Shown: positions 48,808-61,134, numbered from the stretch's first letter. The stretch is DNA of 64,000 nt from Lophius americanus (GCA_037951165.1 JBBDHG010000061.1:6372001-6436000); one strand, 5' to 3'. The notes: a model not told the origin generated them from the letters alone. Program-made: numbers and translations.

Positions 48808-50765
48808 TTTTTATCTAAATAAGTACCATTCAAACGCCTCGCTGAGCACTATGCCGTTTACTTCAGACCAGCTTTTTGTTGTTCAATGGCACAATCTCTG
48901 CTGGCTAAAGATAGCAATATGTCAACACCGATTCTGACCACGCCTCATTTTTAAACACAAAGTCTAAGTTCACAGATTGGTTCAAGTTCTTATACTGCTA
49001 GGGCCCTGGGCATGACATTTACAACTCTGCTGGTAGAACAACAGCAATGGAACTTTTTGCCAGGTGTGATATTGAGCCTAAGTGTCTATATGACGTATGT
49101 GGTAATGAAACAGCTGCTTACCATCCTCCGCTGCACACCTTACTACTCTGAACCTCAAGGTTCTTTACTTACTTATTGTCCTACTCAAAAAATGTCATTT
49201 TTGACCTCTTATTCCTTTTTTTTTGGACTACACATTATGTCATTAGGATCCATTCCCCCAAAGACAATTACCTTATCCTCAAAATTCATTCATTTAGTGT
49301 TGTTTTTTCAACTTACAGATCCAGTATCAAAACCAACGTTTTGGAAAACGAATATAGTCTTGAATTTATAGGTTCATTGGTGAACTTGCTGACAGGTCCC
49401 AAAAATCAACAATGATTTATCAGATTTCAATTCACTTGACGCTTCCCGGAAACACAGGAAGAGGTAGGAAGGTATTGTTCAAAATCTTTAGCCGAGACAG
49501 TTTTGAATGACCTCTCCTGAGTGCACGCCAGAACCTCTGACGGGGTCCAGTGAAGATCCTCATCATCCCTTTTATAGAGAGTTCAGATTGCCTTCCATCT
49601 GGTCTGAGATACACTCTGCCAAAAAGAAATACCAATGAGTTCAAGAATGAATTTGCCCCTGATGGTATTACCCTTTAAAATTTTTATAACAACATAGTTG
49701 TTGTCTAGTGAAATATTTTCTTTTGTGCTGGTGATTGGGTTGCTTTTACAACTTTTAAAACTAGCCCTTCTGGAATACTAAAATGTGCCTTAACCTTGAT
49801 GCTTTTTTTTATTTAATGAATTCAGTTTATTGGTCGATACCATGAATCAGATTCCATCCCATGAAATTTTGTGCACAACTAGGAAGCAGTTATTGTAAAC
49901 TGCGAAAGGTCCCACAATGCAGTTGTAAAAGTTCCATATCGGAATTAAAGCTCAGCACATTCTGGTAAGCTACAGTGCCTTTACAGGCTTAACTAGTTAA
50001 AGTTGCTTAACACCACACTATTTCATAATGGAGGATGGCATGCCGTGTAATAGCAATTATACAAAAGTTGTTTAAAAGTTTTTAATTTTTTGCAAATGAA
50101 TCAGGCTTTTTAGAAAGGCTGCTTTATTCAAAGCAGATGATTTTAATCTCACAAGTAACGGTCCATGGCTGCTTTCTTCAGTGGGGAAGAGGGTTACTAA
50201 AGGCTAAGTGGATGGCACACAAAGCAGCGATTGGTAGATCATAATCATTCTCTCTTCTTACCTCATCTAAGCAACTGTTCATACCGCAGGCTTAGTAGTG
50301 TGGAGAAAAAACTGGCACATGCTCACCTATACTAACACCGTATCCATTAAAGTCATACCAGTTACATCTAAACATTGTGTTTAGATTAGGAGTTTGAACC
50401 ACATTATCTTGAAATAATGCAGGTAACTTTTATTCAACCACATCAGAAGATGGGTATGTGGAAAGGAGTTTTAGAAAACATTTGCTTTCATGGTTAGTGG
50501 TTTAGCATTGGTCTCATGCTCCAGTAAATAATGTGCACTTGTCCATTGCTGCAGATGTTGTCTTCATGGGGACTGGGACTGAAGAGTGACCAGCATGGGG
50601 AGGGATGGACAGTGTGTTCCAGAACAGATGTTACCAGCCTTTATGCATTAGTCATTTGGGTTTTAATCTAGTCATTGAAGGGAATTGGAGTACATAGAAG
50701 GCAGAGGCTCAGTGATGCTGCATGCATGGGTACCCCAGCTGTCCACACCTTTCAGAAGACACCTG

Positions 50766-50766
<1 letters not shown>

Positions 50767-50794
<28 letters not shown>
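50767..50794. repeat. CA microsatellite
   Basis: (CA)n. Confidence 0.9.
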
Positions 50795-50798
<4 letters not shown>

Positions 50799-51639
50799 TA
50801 TACACATCCCAAATTTATTCCTACATTCAAGCCCTTGCCTTTCAAATCCATACCCAACATGCAACCATACAGCACATATTTGTAATTAGCTGAGAATTGG
50901 GGCACATGGTGTATTGTTGAACCTGGGGAGATTATGCATTATGACTGAATCTGTGGAGATTATGCGGTGCTGGGATATTAGGCCTCCATTTTCTCTGATT
51001 GACTCTGTATTAGTTTCCTTCCTGTGCTATTGTGACTATCCAGACTCATTTAATCTTTTCATTCCCTCACTAATAGCGTACCTCCTTTCACTCTGCTTCA
51101 AATTCCTTTCCGTTGTTCTGCACCCTTTACTCCTCTTCTCCTCCGCTTTTCTCCTTCAGTCTCTCCTTTTCACTCTCCCCCTTCCGCTCTGCGTGCCCTC
51201 CTTAGGGCCTCTGGCTGTCTCCCCACAAGTGATGTTCTCCTGGCCAGATGATGCATGCATATCTCTTGTGTCTTCTTGATGCTAACTCACGTCGACATTT
51301 GCACGGCATTGTGGGATTATGCTCTCGGTCATATTTCATGTAATGATGAAAATGATGATGGTGATGAGGATTCAGGGGAAGGGAAGGAGTCTGGGGGGGG
51401 ACTTCTATTTTCTTGTCTTCTCTTCAATATCAGTCGGCAAAGTGAGATAGGAATGTGTAATTAGTTAATTAGGAACAACAAATTCAGGTTTGAGTTTGGA
51501 TGGACAAGCATAGAACCAACCCTCCGCCAGTATTGGTGATCTGCACTCGTTTTCAACTCTTTCACAGCCGCTAATCCCTGGGTCATCTGCTTGTCAAAAA
51601 CCATGTTTACATTTGAAACTTCTGAATGAGGCAGTGTTT

Positions 51640-51673
51640 GAAAATCACTGCTAGTTGAAAATCACTGCTAGTT
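51640..51673. repeat. Tandem pair of a 17-bp unit
   Basis: GAAAATCACTGCTAGTT occurs twice in a row with no difference. Confidence 0.9.
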
Positions 51674-54348
51674 GAGGAGCAATTGGGGGAATGTGCTCTA
51701 TGGAGAAGAAGAGTGAGAGGCAAACACTGAGCACAGAAAACACTGGGGGGGAAAGGAGGTGGGGTGATTATTGGACTTACCCTGGAGATAGATGGGATGA
51801 GTGGGCCCCATGACAGACTTTTTGCCTTCCAACAATGTCTACTCTCTGTGTATGTATGTGTGTGTGTATGTGTAAAGCTGTGGATATAGCATCTATGCAA
51901 GAGAGTTTTCTCCACAGTCTTCGCTACACCCTAATTAATCTGCTTAAACCTGCAACGCCTGTCTGCAGCACTCTTACACATCAGGAAAGTCAAGCAGCTC
52001 TGAATCCAACCAGGATTTTCTCCATGAATGCCAGTGGAAAATCGGTCCAACCCCACATCTGACAGCTCTCTGTCAGACTGTGCAGAAATGCACGTGAAGT
52101 AGGGACAAAAATACATCTCTCATCGTCTCATTGATGCTGGGTTGAGTGGCGGTTGACACACTGGGTCATGGAGCCCCTATCAGAATCAGACTATTGGATA
52201 ACAGACTCTTCCATAGCCAGTGTAAAGTATTTGATGGTCAGTTGTGTTCTTTTAGCCTTTCCCTAGGCTATGGCTGCGACCCAGGCCTTACACAAATAAC
52301 AATGACAAAAAGGGTGGCAGTCGTTTTCTGTCACTTTTACTCGCTGTAACGGCCAGAGCTCGAGCCAAAAACTCTCTGGAACCAACCTTAAGGAGTAAAA
52401 TCTGACCAAAGAGTCGTTTCGTCTCTACGATATATGCTATGAAAGAGCATTTGCAAATAACAATAAACAAATAAAGCATGTCGGTCTAATATCTGGTCTA
52501 ATAATCTATCAAGGAGGTTGTGCTTTCACTTCGGGCCTTTTTTTACATTTGTTTATTTGTGAGTTTTGGCATATCCTAGTGGTGATTAATTGTGGTTGCG
52601 TCACGTGTTTGGAGGCATTTAAAATAAAATAATGAATGGTTTGGAATAGTGACAACACAAGGTGGCTAATGCTGCCTTTGTTCCTTTGATTCCTTTTATA
52701 AGAAACGAACGGCTAGAGAGTATTTGAGAGATACTTTGTTGGAGAGTATTTGGAGAGAGTTTGTCGGAGTTGTTGGTAGATTTCGAGGCCGGCAATGACT
52801 CAGACATTCATGGAGAATTTTCTGCATGAATATTTAATAAACCTTAGGTACTGTTGTGCCTTAGCATAGTCCTTTTGCTTTTTCTCATTATGAAATAATT
52901 GTGATAGTAAAGTGCGAAACTACTCTTTCTTATTCTATATGATGGACACTCATGTGGTGTTTCTTGTGAAAATATGTTGGAAACTATAAGGGAAACCTCT
53001 TGGCTTATGATGCGAATCAAATGTAAAATTGAGTCCCACACAAATGCACTGCCTTATGAGTGAAATTTAAAATTGAGAGGATTAAGACTCTGATGGATAA
53101 ATGAATGACATTTTAAGAGTTGGGATATGACCTTGGGACTAAGCCATAACACGACAAAACACTTCTCTTTATTGTGAAATGAGAATTCTCTCTGCTTGTG
53201 TCTGGAGCCACTCAAGCATTTGCAGTCATTCTTATTAAGTGGAGACAGTCTGCCTGAGCTTGCTTAGGTATTGTTAGAGTTATACATTTTGGATTTTTGT
53301 TGCATTATTTTAGAGTGAAGAATGCAATTTATCATAGTATGTAGAAGCAGGTTTTGCATTTTAATCCTATTATGGAAGGAAGTAAGGCACGGGGTCTTTT
53401 TTGGGCTTTTAACGTAATTAATTTGTATTTTAAGGTGTATCGCTCATTGACTGGAAAATGGATGAGAAGATTAACAAAATGAGTCCTTTCGTGTAATTTG
53501 CTAAGCCTAAATGCGCGGCTTGTGTGGATTTAACTGACGTGTTTAGTATTCTGCTGGCTTGTTGTGTGGTGGAAAACAAGTAGCTAAGAGACAGAGATGG
53601 GAGAACAATAAATATGGAAGAATAATACATAGAATGATGATGATTTTTTTCTGGCTGAAAGGTTTCTGCTTGAGCTACCTCATATTTGATGAAAAAATGT
53701 AAATGGGTTAATTTTATTTTCGATCCTTAAATGTGGAACATATCATCTCTTTTTTATCATATATTTTATGTGGATTTTTATCGTATTTTTTAAGTGGATT
53801 GAGCCCGTATTTGTCAAGGTAATAGCTTAATGTGGAGGTAAGCCACCAGTTTGTTACGCCTAAGACCGCTGTAGGAAATCCTTTGCTTGCCAAATTGACA
53901 TTATGGACACAGCCTAATCAAGATAAGTGTGTAGTTCTTTTACTGTACATCAGAGCTAGTAAAAGTCTGTCCAGCAGACAGTACTTATTTTAAGTGCAAA
54001 TTTGCCATTTAAGGGTCAAGGACGTAATGTTTTCGGCCTCTAAGTACAATGGATTCCATCATTGTGGTTCCGGAAATAACTCCCAGGCAATGCAGCTACC
54101 TTCTGTATGTTGAAACAGAAAATCAGAAAAATGTTTGCTAAGTTTCTGATAAGTAGGGAGTATTTTATATTCAATAAGTCTAATGGTCTCTCTCCATAGT
54201 AGATTTGGACTTCAAAGTGTCCACTTATTTGCAGCTACTGCTTATTACAGCGCACTTCAATCTTCACTTAACTGCTATTCCTTCCAAAATAAAGATGATA
54301 CACCAAATGATAATCGTGCACAAAAACTCCCATTATAACTTGATCACA

Positions 54349-54405
54349 AATGTGTGCCATAATTAAGGCTCACGGAGCGATTGAGCCTTAATTATGGCAC
54401 ACATT
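54349..54405. repeat. Perfect 24-bp hairpin, 9-base loop
   Basis: 54349-54372 and 54382-54405 are exact inverted copies (arm starts AATGTGTGCCATAATTAAGG) around the loop CGGAGCGAT. The right flank repeats CCATAATTAGGG. The stem is long enough to be a microRNA-like foldback, a MITE relic or a replication template-switch product. Confidence 0.95.
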
Positions 54406-54548
54406 GGCCATAATTAGGGTCACTGATACATGGGCTGAAGTGGAACAGACGGTACTGGTTTCACCAGTTTGCTGTTTGGGGTACGAGTTTGTGTGAATGC
54501 ACATTCCTCCCTTTAGTCACAAACTAAGTCTAACCTTTGGCATTCATC

Positions 54549-54584
54549 CACATTGGGTGAATTTTAACCTATTCACCCAATGTG
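54549..54584. repeat. Perfect 14-bp hairpin, 8-base loop
   Basis: CACATTGGGTGAAT and ATTCACCCAATGTG around TTTAACCT. It lies 144 bp right of the 24-bp hairpin, and CACATTGG recurs at 54600-54607. Confidence 0.95.
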
Positions 54585-55139
54585 AGCCCCCAATATGCTC
54601 ACATTGGCTGCCACGCACCGTCATCGACTGTTGAGAGCGTGTTGCTGGGTCCTGGATGATAATATTGAATTAAATCATGTTTTCATGAAGTATTTACGTT
54701 ATTCGATTTTTTATAATAAGACTGCGTAGTTGAAACCCCCCGTTTCACTGGCACAAAAAAAATAGCATTCTATAAATATTTACCAGTATTCTTTAAACAT
54801 AATCCAACTTTCCCAGACTACATTACAAGTGCCAATATTGTGTAGGAGTGGATTATTAAGATCATTTGTACATGAATTGTACTTTTAAAGCCTTTCTTAA
54901 ATGACATTTGATCATCAGACATCTCTTTCTCCTTCCAAGACCCGATTCAAAGATGGGACATCTCCTTTAAATAACTGAGATAGACATGAGAATTAATGTT
55001 ATCTATCCTTGCTTAAACTCTCTGTAAAAGATGCATCCCCGCTAGAAACCTTGATATCACTGAGAGGGAGCAGCCATTAAGGAATTAGTGACCACTCAGC
55101 TATCCCATGTTTGTATTCTTACGCTTCTAGTTACTAAGT

Positions 55140-55265
55140 ATTTCTGATATCTCACAAAAATGAGACCAGGCCTTTGCAATAATTACATAATCATCTGATT
55201 GTAATTTGAGTTCAAAGCAATTATTTTACATAATTGCCTTCATTCTGCTGCATGAATCAGGAGGA
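55140..55265. other. Candidate conserved non-coding block
   Basis: Contains GCAATAATTACATAATCATCTGATTGTAATTTGAG and CAAAGCAATTATTTTACATAATTGCC, dense in homeodomain/POU-type cores and free of repeats. Conservation is untested. Confidence 0.3.
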
Positions 55266-55859
55266 TAAAACCGCGACGTCATATTTCACCACCGTATTTC
55301 CTCGTCTTTGTCCACTATTTTATGTTTGACTATTTTTGAGTATATCTATAGATATATATATATATCTATATATATATATATGACCCGAGAATTGGATTGA
55401 TCTTTTCATATTCAAGTGAGGAGTTAAAACTACACTACCCTCAGATGCTGTTCTATCCTGTTACAAAGGTTTTCAGGCTGGAGAAAAATGTATTTTATTA
55501 TTAAACGGTGATTAGATTCATAATATAACATTAGCATAATATTGGTAGAAGGAAATAAGATGACATGAAGTGGGAGTTTGAAAGTGATAAGAAACTACCA
55601 GTCCTGGTTCTGGTTGTGCTACACAATGTTAGCTCTCCTAGTGAACACCTAGCTTAGCGCTTAGCTTGGGCAACTAAACGTAAGCTAGCACTTCCGCTGC
55701 AGGTTGTTTATCATTTTTCGTGGAACTGTGGACTGAAGCTAGACATTTGAGATGCAAACCAAACATGTAAACAAACACAGGTGTGCTGAAAAACACACAC
55801 ACAGTTACATTTAACAGACAGGCTAAGAATACATTCCTCTCATAATTGGACTTGGATGA

Positions 55860-56620
55860 TTGGACTGCGATGAATGCTAAAGCAGAACAATTCCAGAATC
55901 ACCCTTCTCCTTCTGTGTTAGCTCAATTAATCCCTGATTGGCGTTAATTGCTTGTGCTAAGTCTAAATGAAACAACATTGGATATGAAGTAGGCTGGGCG
56001 TCCTTGCCTGCGTCTATGTCACTCTTTAATGCGGGTTTCCTGCCAAAGAAACCAAATATTTGATGACAAGTTGTGTCTAATTGCCTCCTCTTTGTCTCAC
56101 TTGCTCTCCTCCTGTCTTTGATTAACAAGCACAGACAGGTGCGCGCTCTGTTTATGTGTGCGGCGTTTAGATTTAAATCCACACGCAGCAGTTTATACGT
56201 TAATGCTGCGGGAGACGTTCTCAATCACATATTCACCCAGCACCAGTCCGACGGTTGTACTCGCTGTTCTTAAACCATTAGAACACTCTGGTCTGGCTTC
56301 ACTCTGGCTATTAACAGCTGTAAAGTGGGCCCAATAAGCTGCGAGCTAATGATTATAATGCATCTGCAAAATCCAAACTCTATAGCACCACATGTAGCAA
56401 CACTTAATTAATCTTAATGGATTCTGCAATAAGCAAGCCAAAAAAAATCATATCCATAAATTACTTTTCTCTGTTCCATACCACACATTGCGGCAAAGCG
56501 CTCCCGAGGGGCGCTTTAACTCTCACACATTAACGACTGTGTGTGAAAGCGCCGACACTTACAGTCCACAACAGCTAAAACACATATCCTCGTCCCCTGA
56601 CAGGAAGTGTTTACCACAAT
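55860..56620. other. Candidate conserved non-coding element cluster
   Basis: A long repeat-free stretch with balanced composition, CpGs retained, and many recognisable factor-site words: TCAATTAATCC, GGCGTTAATTGC, CTTTGATTAAC, CAGGTGCGCG, GCTAATGATTATAATGC, and paired AAAGCGC/GCGCTTT at about 56493-56519. Both strands carry open frames of 66-115 codons only because stops are sparse, and no domain is seen. It best fits a developmental enhancer inside robo2 intron 2. Confidence 0.4.
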
Positions 56621-57184
56621 ATTAACTCCTTAAATCAACCTCTTCCCCACTTTTCCCTTTCTCATCATCTTCATCCTGCGCTTTAATTATTTGTTCCCCC
56701 GTAATTCTCTGTATGCTTTCACTGAAAAAGCAGCCATGCTAGAAAGAATCCAACTATTCCTCAAAAACTCTGCTCGTCTTGAATTGAACAACAATATCTG
56801 TCAGTGAGTGGAACCAATTCTGCCTGGCTTTGTCAAAACTCTTAACAGTTATCCTGCAACAGCAAAGTATAGCCAAAACCCTCTCTATAACCAGCATTAG
56901 GTTAAAAAATATATATTTATATCTGGGATCAGGATCTATCCAGGTAGGGAGCATAAGCAATTTTGAATCTGTTTCATCTGCTTTGGTGCAAATACCAGTG
57001 GACAGGGTTGACAACAGCAAGACAACCCCCTAAAAGGGAATGGTTCTGCAGGTGGTGGTCACAAACCACTTCTATCTGCTGATCCTTCCATAATGATTTC
57101 TCCTTGTCACTACTGATACTATGATCTGGTACCTGCAGCCATATCCAGGCTGCACAGGTAGTCCAGCTCCTCTAGGATTGCATA

Positions 57185-57790
57185 GCCATACATGCCGTTA
57201 CAAGAAGTGTGGCTGTTCCCCCCCAAACAGTCTCTAGAGCGTTGAGGAGATACCAGGAGATGGGTCGTTAAATGAGGAGAGCTGGATAGGGATGTAGAGG
57301 GGCAGTAACCCAGCAGCGGGACCGGTATCTGCTCCTTTGTGCGAGATGGAAAAGGGGGAGCACCGACAGATTCCTATAAAATTACCTCTACCTCTCGTTC
57401 GGATGTTTCTGACCACACTGTCAGAAACAGGCTAGATGAGGGTGTTATGGGGGCCTGCCGTCCTCTAGTGGAAACTGTGCTCACAGCCACGTACCGTGCA
57501 GCTCGAAGGATGAGAGTGTGTTGGCGGGTCCTGGATGATGAAGGCATTGATGCCATTGACTGGCCCTCATGTTCTTCAGACTTGAATCCAATTGAGAATC
57601 TCTGGTACATTATGTATCAGTGCATCAGATCCTGCCAGGAGTTCACTGATACACTGATGCCTTGACGTTGGGTCAAACTGAAACACTCTGTAAGTCGTGA
57701 TGGAATTAACACCAGTTGGATCAGCCTGTGACTTCATTTCCCCTTTGATAGTGTGATTTAAAATCCAGCCCTCAGATAATTTTTTTTGCC
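57185..57790 (+). pseudogene. Tc1-like transposon with deleted transposase core, still partly open
   Basis: The nucleotide text follows a fish Tc1-like element: GTCTCTAGAGCGTTGAGGAG, GATACCAGGAGATGGG, GGACCGGTATCTGCTCCTTTGTGCGAG, GACTGGCCCTCATG, CCAATTGAGAATCTCTGG, and the 3' non-coding tail CAGCCTGTGACTTCATTTCC...AATCCAGCCCTCAG. A 108-codon frame (57339-57665) reads VSDHTVRNRLDEGVMGACRP (helix-turn-helix end of the DNA-binding part), then TATYRAAR, then directly DDEGIDAIDWP and SSDLNPIENLW. Hence an internal deletion removes the first two catalytic Asp residues and keeps the third (Glu of NPIEN). A second deletion removes the C-terminal end. It cannot catalyse transposition. Confidence 0.85.
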
Positions 57791-60229
57791 ATTATTTTTT
57801 CTTAGAAACGTTGTCCTTTACTTTCTTGAAATTCCTGTTTTGCCGTGCTCTCATGATGCAATAGCAGAGGAAGGGTTAAAGACAGCACCAGAGCAACCGC
57901 CATTATTTGAAAGGATGCCATTTCAATTTAGTGCTGAAGTTGAATGAACAGTTTCAGCAAGTGGTATTTTTAGGGGATATGTTTATGTGTTTTCAACCGT
58001 GTGTGTGCGCTGGTTAGTTTGTGTACGGGTAAAACCTGCTGCAACGTCCTTATCACCTCCTCACACACCTGCTTCCCTCCGAGATTGAGCCCCCCTCCCT
58101 TTCTCATGCCTCCTCATCAAAGACAGAACCATCCCCAGTTGTTGCTTCTCTCTCCCGGCATGTGTTTCCCTCCCCCTGTCGAGCTGGTCTGGCTCAGGTT
58201 CAGCAGCCAACATGCTCCTCGTATCACTGTGGTATCATAAGATCCCTGGGAGGGAATCTCATGCAACACGATGGGTACACTGTCCGTACAGATTATTTAA
58301 CTCTTACTATTAAGGATTAGAAAGGACTGCAAACTGCTAAAAGGACTTAAAGTTGCAGACTCTGCCAGGATGCAATCCTGACGGCACACCAATGCTTGAG
58401 TGACTCTAATTTATGTAAATGTTGCATGTGCTGTAGTGTCAAGTAGGGCAGCAACACATTTTTGTTGTTATTGTGGATCATTGTTTGAGCCTATAAACTG
58501 TTTTTCAGAGCCCTAGTTTGTAAATTGCTTGTTTTGGCCAAGCAAAACCCCTGAAGTGTTCAGATGAATAGAACACAACAATATTCCAAATGTGAAGGTG
58601 GAACCTTGGCATTTTTAAAATTCATATGATTAATCGATGAGTAAATGCTGCAGGCTAAAGATCAGAGGAGAGATGGATGTTTGAGGCTACTTACACATAA
58701 ACAGATGTATTCATATTTTTTGGTTGCTAATAATTCTCCCCTGCATCTGCCAAGCTTTTATTTTGCTCTGTTATGGGATTCAGCACTTGGTGCCTTGAAG
58801 CAATGCTCACTAGTAAGATGGCAAAAATCTGTGAATGTTGCTTATATTTATTCTTTTTCAATCAGTCAAACACATCTCACTACCTTCCTGACTGCCATTA
58901 CTGTGCATGCATCAAGAACACTCCATTAATTATGCTCATCACATTCACTTCACGTCTCATACTGTTCGGCTTCTGCATGTTTCTTCATAGTATAGTGAGG
59001 CTTGATTCATTCACCACTAAAAGGAAGACTTTCAGATTTCTAATTAACAGAGGCTGAGGTTTAAGTATACAAGAAAAAAAGTAAAAAAGAGAATCTTCAT
59101 TTCTTTGTCTCCCTCAAGGCTAGGATTTTAGGAGCAATTTGGCTATGTCTCATCAAAGATCTAGTGTAGGGGAACAGTTTCTGGGTACTCACCACTTTCC
59201 CTGATTGGTTTGATAATAACTTGCCTGTTAAATAATTATTTCCTGCTAGAGGCTTTTTGTATCTCTCACAGATGTGTATTTGTCCAATTTCTCACCTAAT
59301 AGCACCAGCTGCAGTTTTCAGGGACTTTTAAGTAAAGCAAACCTCATTCGTAAACAATCCTACCTCCAGTCATAGAGCTTTTATGTCAGCATTTGTAAAT
59401 GTGGTGTGCATATTACCCTCACTGCCTGCTTTGTCCTCCCAGGAGAGCTGCAGCATTAATAACTGTAAGTGGATAATGCTCTAGCTGGAATTCCGATCAA
59501 GGTTTAATAAGAGCATGATTCGGTCGGTCACTGGTGGAAGAAGGCACTTTGTGTGCTTGTGTGTGAGTGTGTGCATGTGTCTTAACTTAAATGCAAGTGC
59601 ATTATTGCTATATGTCTAAGGATGTCTGACCTTTGCCTCATATTGACAAAATTGTGAGCTCTAAATATGCGCCACCCATCATTATCGACATCATGATTCA
59701 ACATTGATAAGTAAACATTAAAAATCAAAGTCAACACATCTTACTAATGAAACAATTGTGGGTCTAGATTACATTTTTATAATGTTATTACTACTTTATT
59801 ACTATTTTTCATGTACAACCTTCTTACGCTAGGGTGTTCACACATCAGTGTATGGTTGTACCGGTGCATCAGTAGGTGACTGATATGATTTTATCATCAG
59901 CTAGTTCTTGTGTCTGCACATCGGTTTCATGCTTGCAGCTAGAGCTAGAGCATCTCTGCGACACTGTTGTACACCGTGTCCAATGAACCGCTTTACAGCT
60001 CAGCATGTGTAATTTCCAGAGAAGTATAAATACAACTCAACAGAGTTAATTGGAGCGTTGCATGGATTGTATATGGGCGCTCCTTCAACCGTCAGTGTTC
60101 TAATAGAAACAGACTTGTATGCCCTGCATTGATGAATAACATAATACATTACAGCAAAAATGACACTGGGAAGTTAAAATGGACAGCAGTGTCGCATTGA
60201 AATGCCTAAGAATTATTAATATTCTGTGT

Positions 60230-60480
60230 ATTATGTAATATTAAGTTCCCTGTGTAAGCCATAGCACAATACAGAGATAGCATTATTCATGTTGTGAAGA
60301 TACATGAGTGTGCTGAGAGCCATTAAACATGCTATCTGTTCATTGCCATTAGCTCCAAACGCTCGGAGAGCAAACCTGACTTTGACATCTAATCCTCTTA
60401 CTCGGAAGAGGACTAATGCACGGCTTGTATTCAGTTCATCCGACAAACAGATCCATTTTTTATGTGCATACATTAAATGG
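60230..60480. other. Candidate conserved non-coding block
   Basis: Repeat-free, with text such as GCATTATTCATGTTG, GAGAGCCATTAAACATGC, CATTGCCATTAGCTCC and AACGCTCGGAGAGCAAACC. Both strands stay open over about 80 codons (60304-60648 +, 60231-60473 -) with no domain and no splice context on the minus frame. Enhancer-like, but unproven. Confidence 0.35.
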
Positions 60481-61095
60481 CATAGTATCGATGAGAGTCC
60501 TGGTCTTGTTGTCTCCCCAATATCCTTTGACTCCCTGATTCTTTTTCCATCTCCTCCCTTTCTCCATCCGAGCAGATGGCCTCCCTCTAACAGAGCATTA
60601 ACACCAGATGTGCAGTTCCAGAGTCGACTCAGGGACCAGCTGGACTGAGAGCGCCAGTGGTTCTGTTAATGAAAATGGCTTTACCATGTGTATGTGTTGT
60701 TTACTGTGGTTCAGTGGCATGTGACAGTTGGAGGACTCTCTGTGGGTGACGGTTTGGTAAGGGAGCTACAGCGAGTTGCCCTGCAGTTGAAATTGTCCAT
60801 GAGTGTGTAACAGCACACCCAATATATGTTGAAACTATGAAGCTATCCATCCATTATAAACACTCCTCTCTCTCCATCTTTAAATTATATTACCCCTCAA
60901 CATCTATTTATCTGGCATTCTTTGTTTTCTTTTGTAGAGCTGTCTCTCACAGCCCCCACCTTCAGTCATACATAATTATATATTCTTTCCTCTAACCTAT
61001 TTACCAAGGAGGATAGCACCAGTTTTCTTACTAATACATAGTACTTAAACAAAAAGATATTTGAGTACTATGTACACTATACTATTGAGTACTAT

Positions 61096-61134
61096 GCAAT
61101 TACATCTGGAAATATCCTTTCCACATGTAATTGC
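61096..61134. repeat. 17-bp hairpin with one mismatch
   Basis: GCAATTACATCTGGAAA and TTTCCACATGTAATTGC pair at 16 of 17 positions around the loop TATCC. Confidence 0.9.

Larger units (their letters stand above)
48186..57184. other. Intron 2 stretch with hairpins and candidate conserved blocks
   Basis: No gene is recognised. Open frames of about 120 codons at 49012-49371 and 50914-51279 are pyrimidine-rich and hydrophobic without a domain. A CA microsatellite (50767-50794), a 17-bp tandem pair (51640-51673), a TA-rich run (55341-55381), hairpins and possible conserved elements are listed separately or noted here. Confidence 0.45.

Noticed and set aside
49012..49371. 119-codon hydrophobic frame, + strand
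   Set aside because: No domain, low-complexity pyrimidine-rich codons, overlapping frames and no splice context. Chance frame in intron DNA.
49432..49644. Minus-strand 70-codon frame with LINE-like flavour
   Set aside because: I could not align it to a known LINE or other protein family with confidence.
50914..51279. 121-codon Leu/Phe/Ser-rich frame, + strand
   Set aside because: Produced by a pyrimidine-rich stretch. No recognisable family and no start or splice support.
55877..56273. 115-codon minus and 66-codon plus frames
   Set aside because: Both strands open over the same block with no domain. Better explained as non-coding DNA with few stops.
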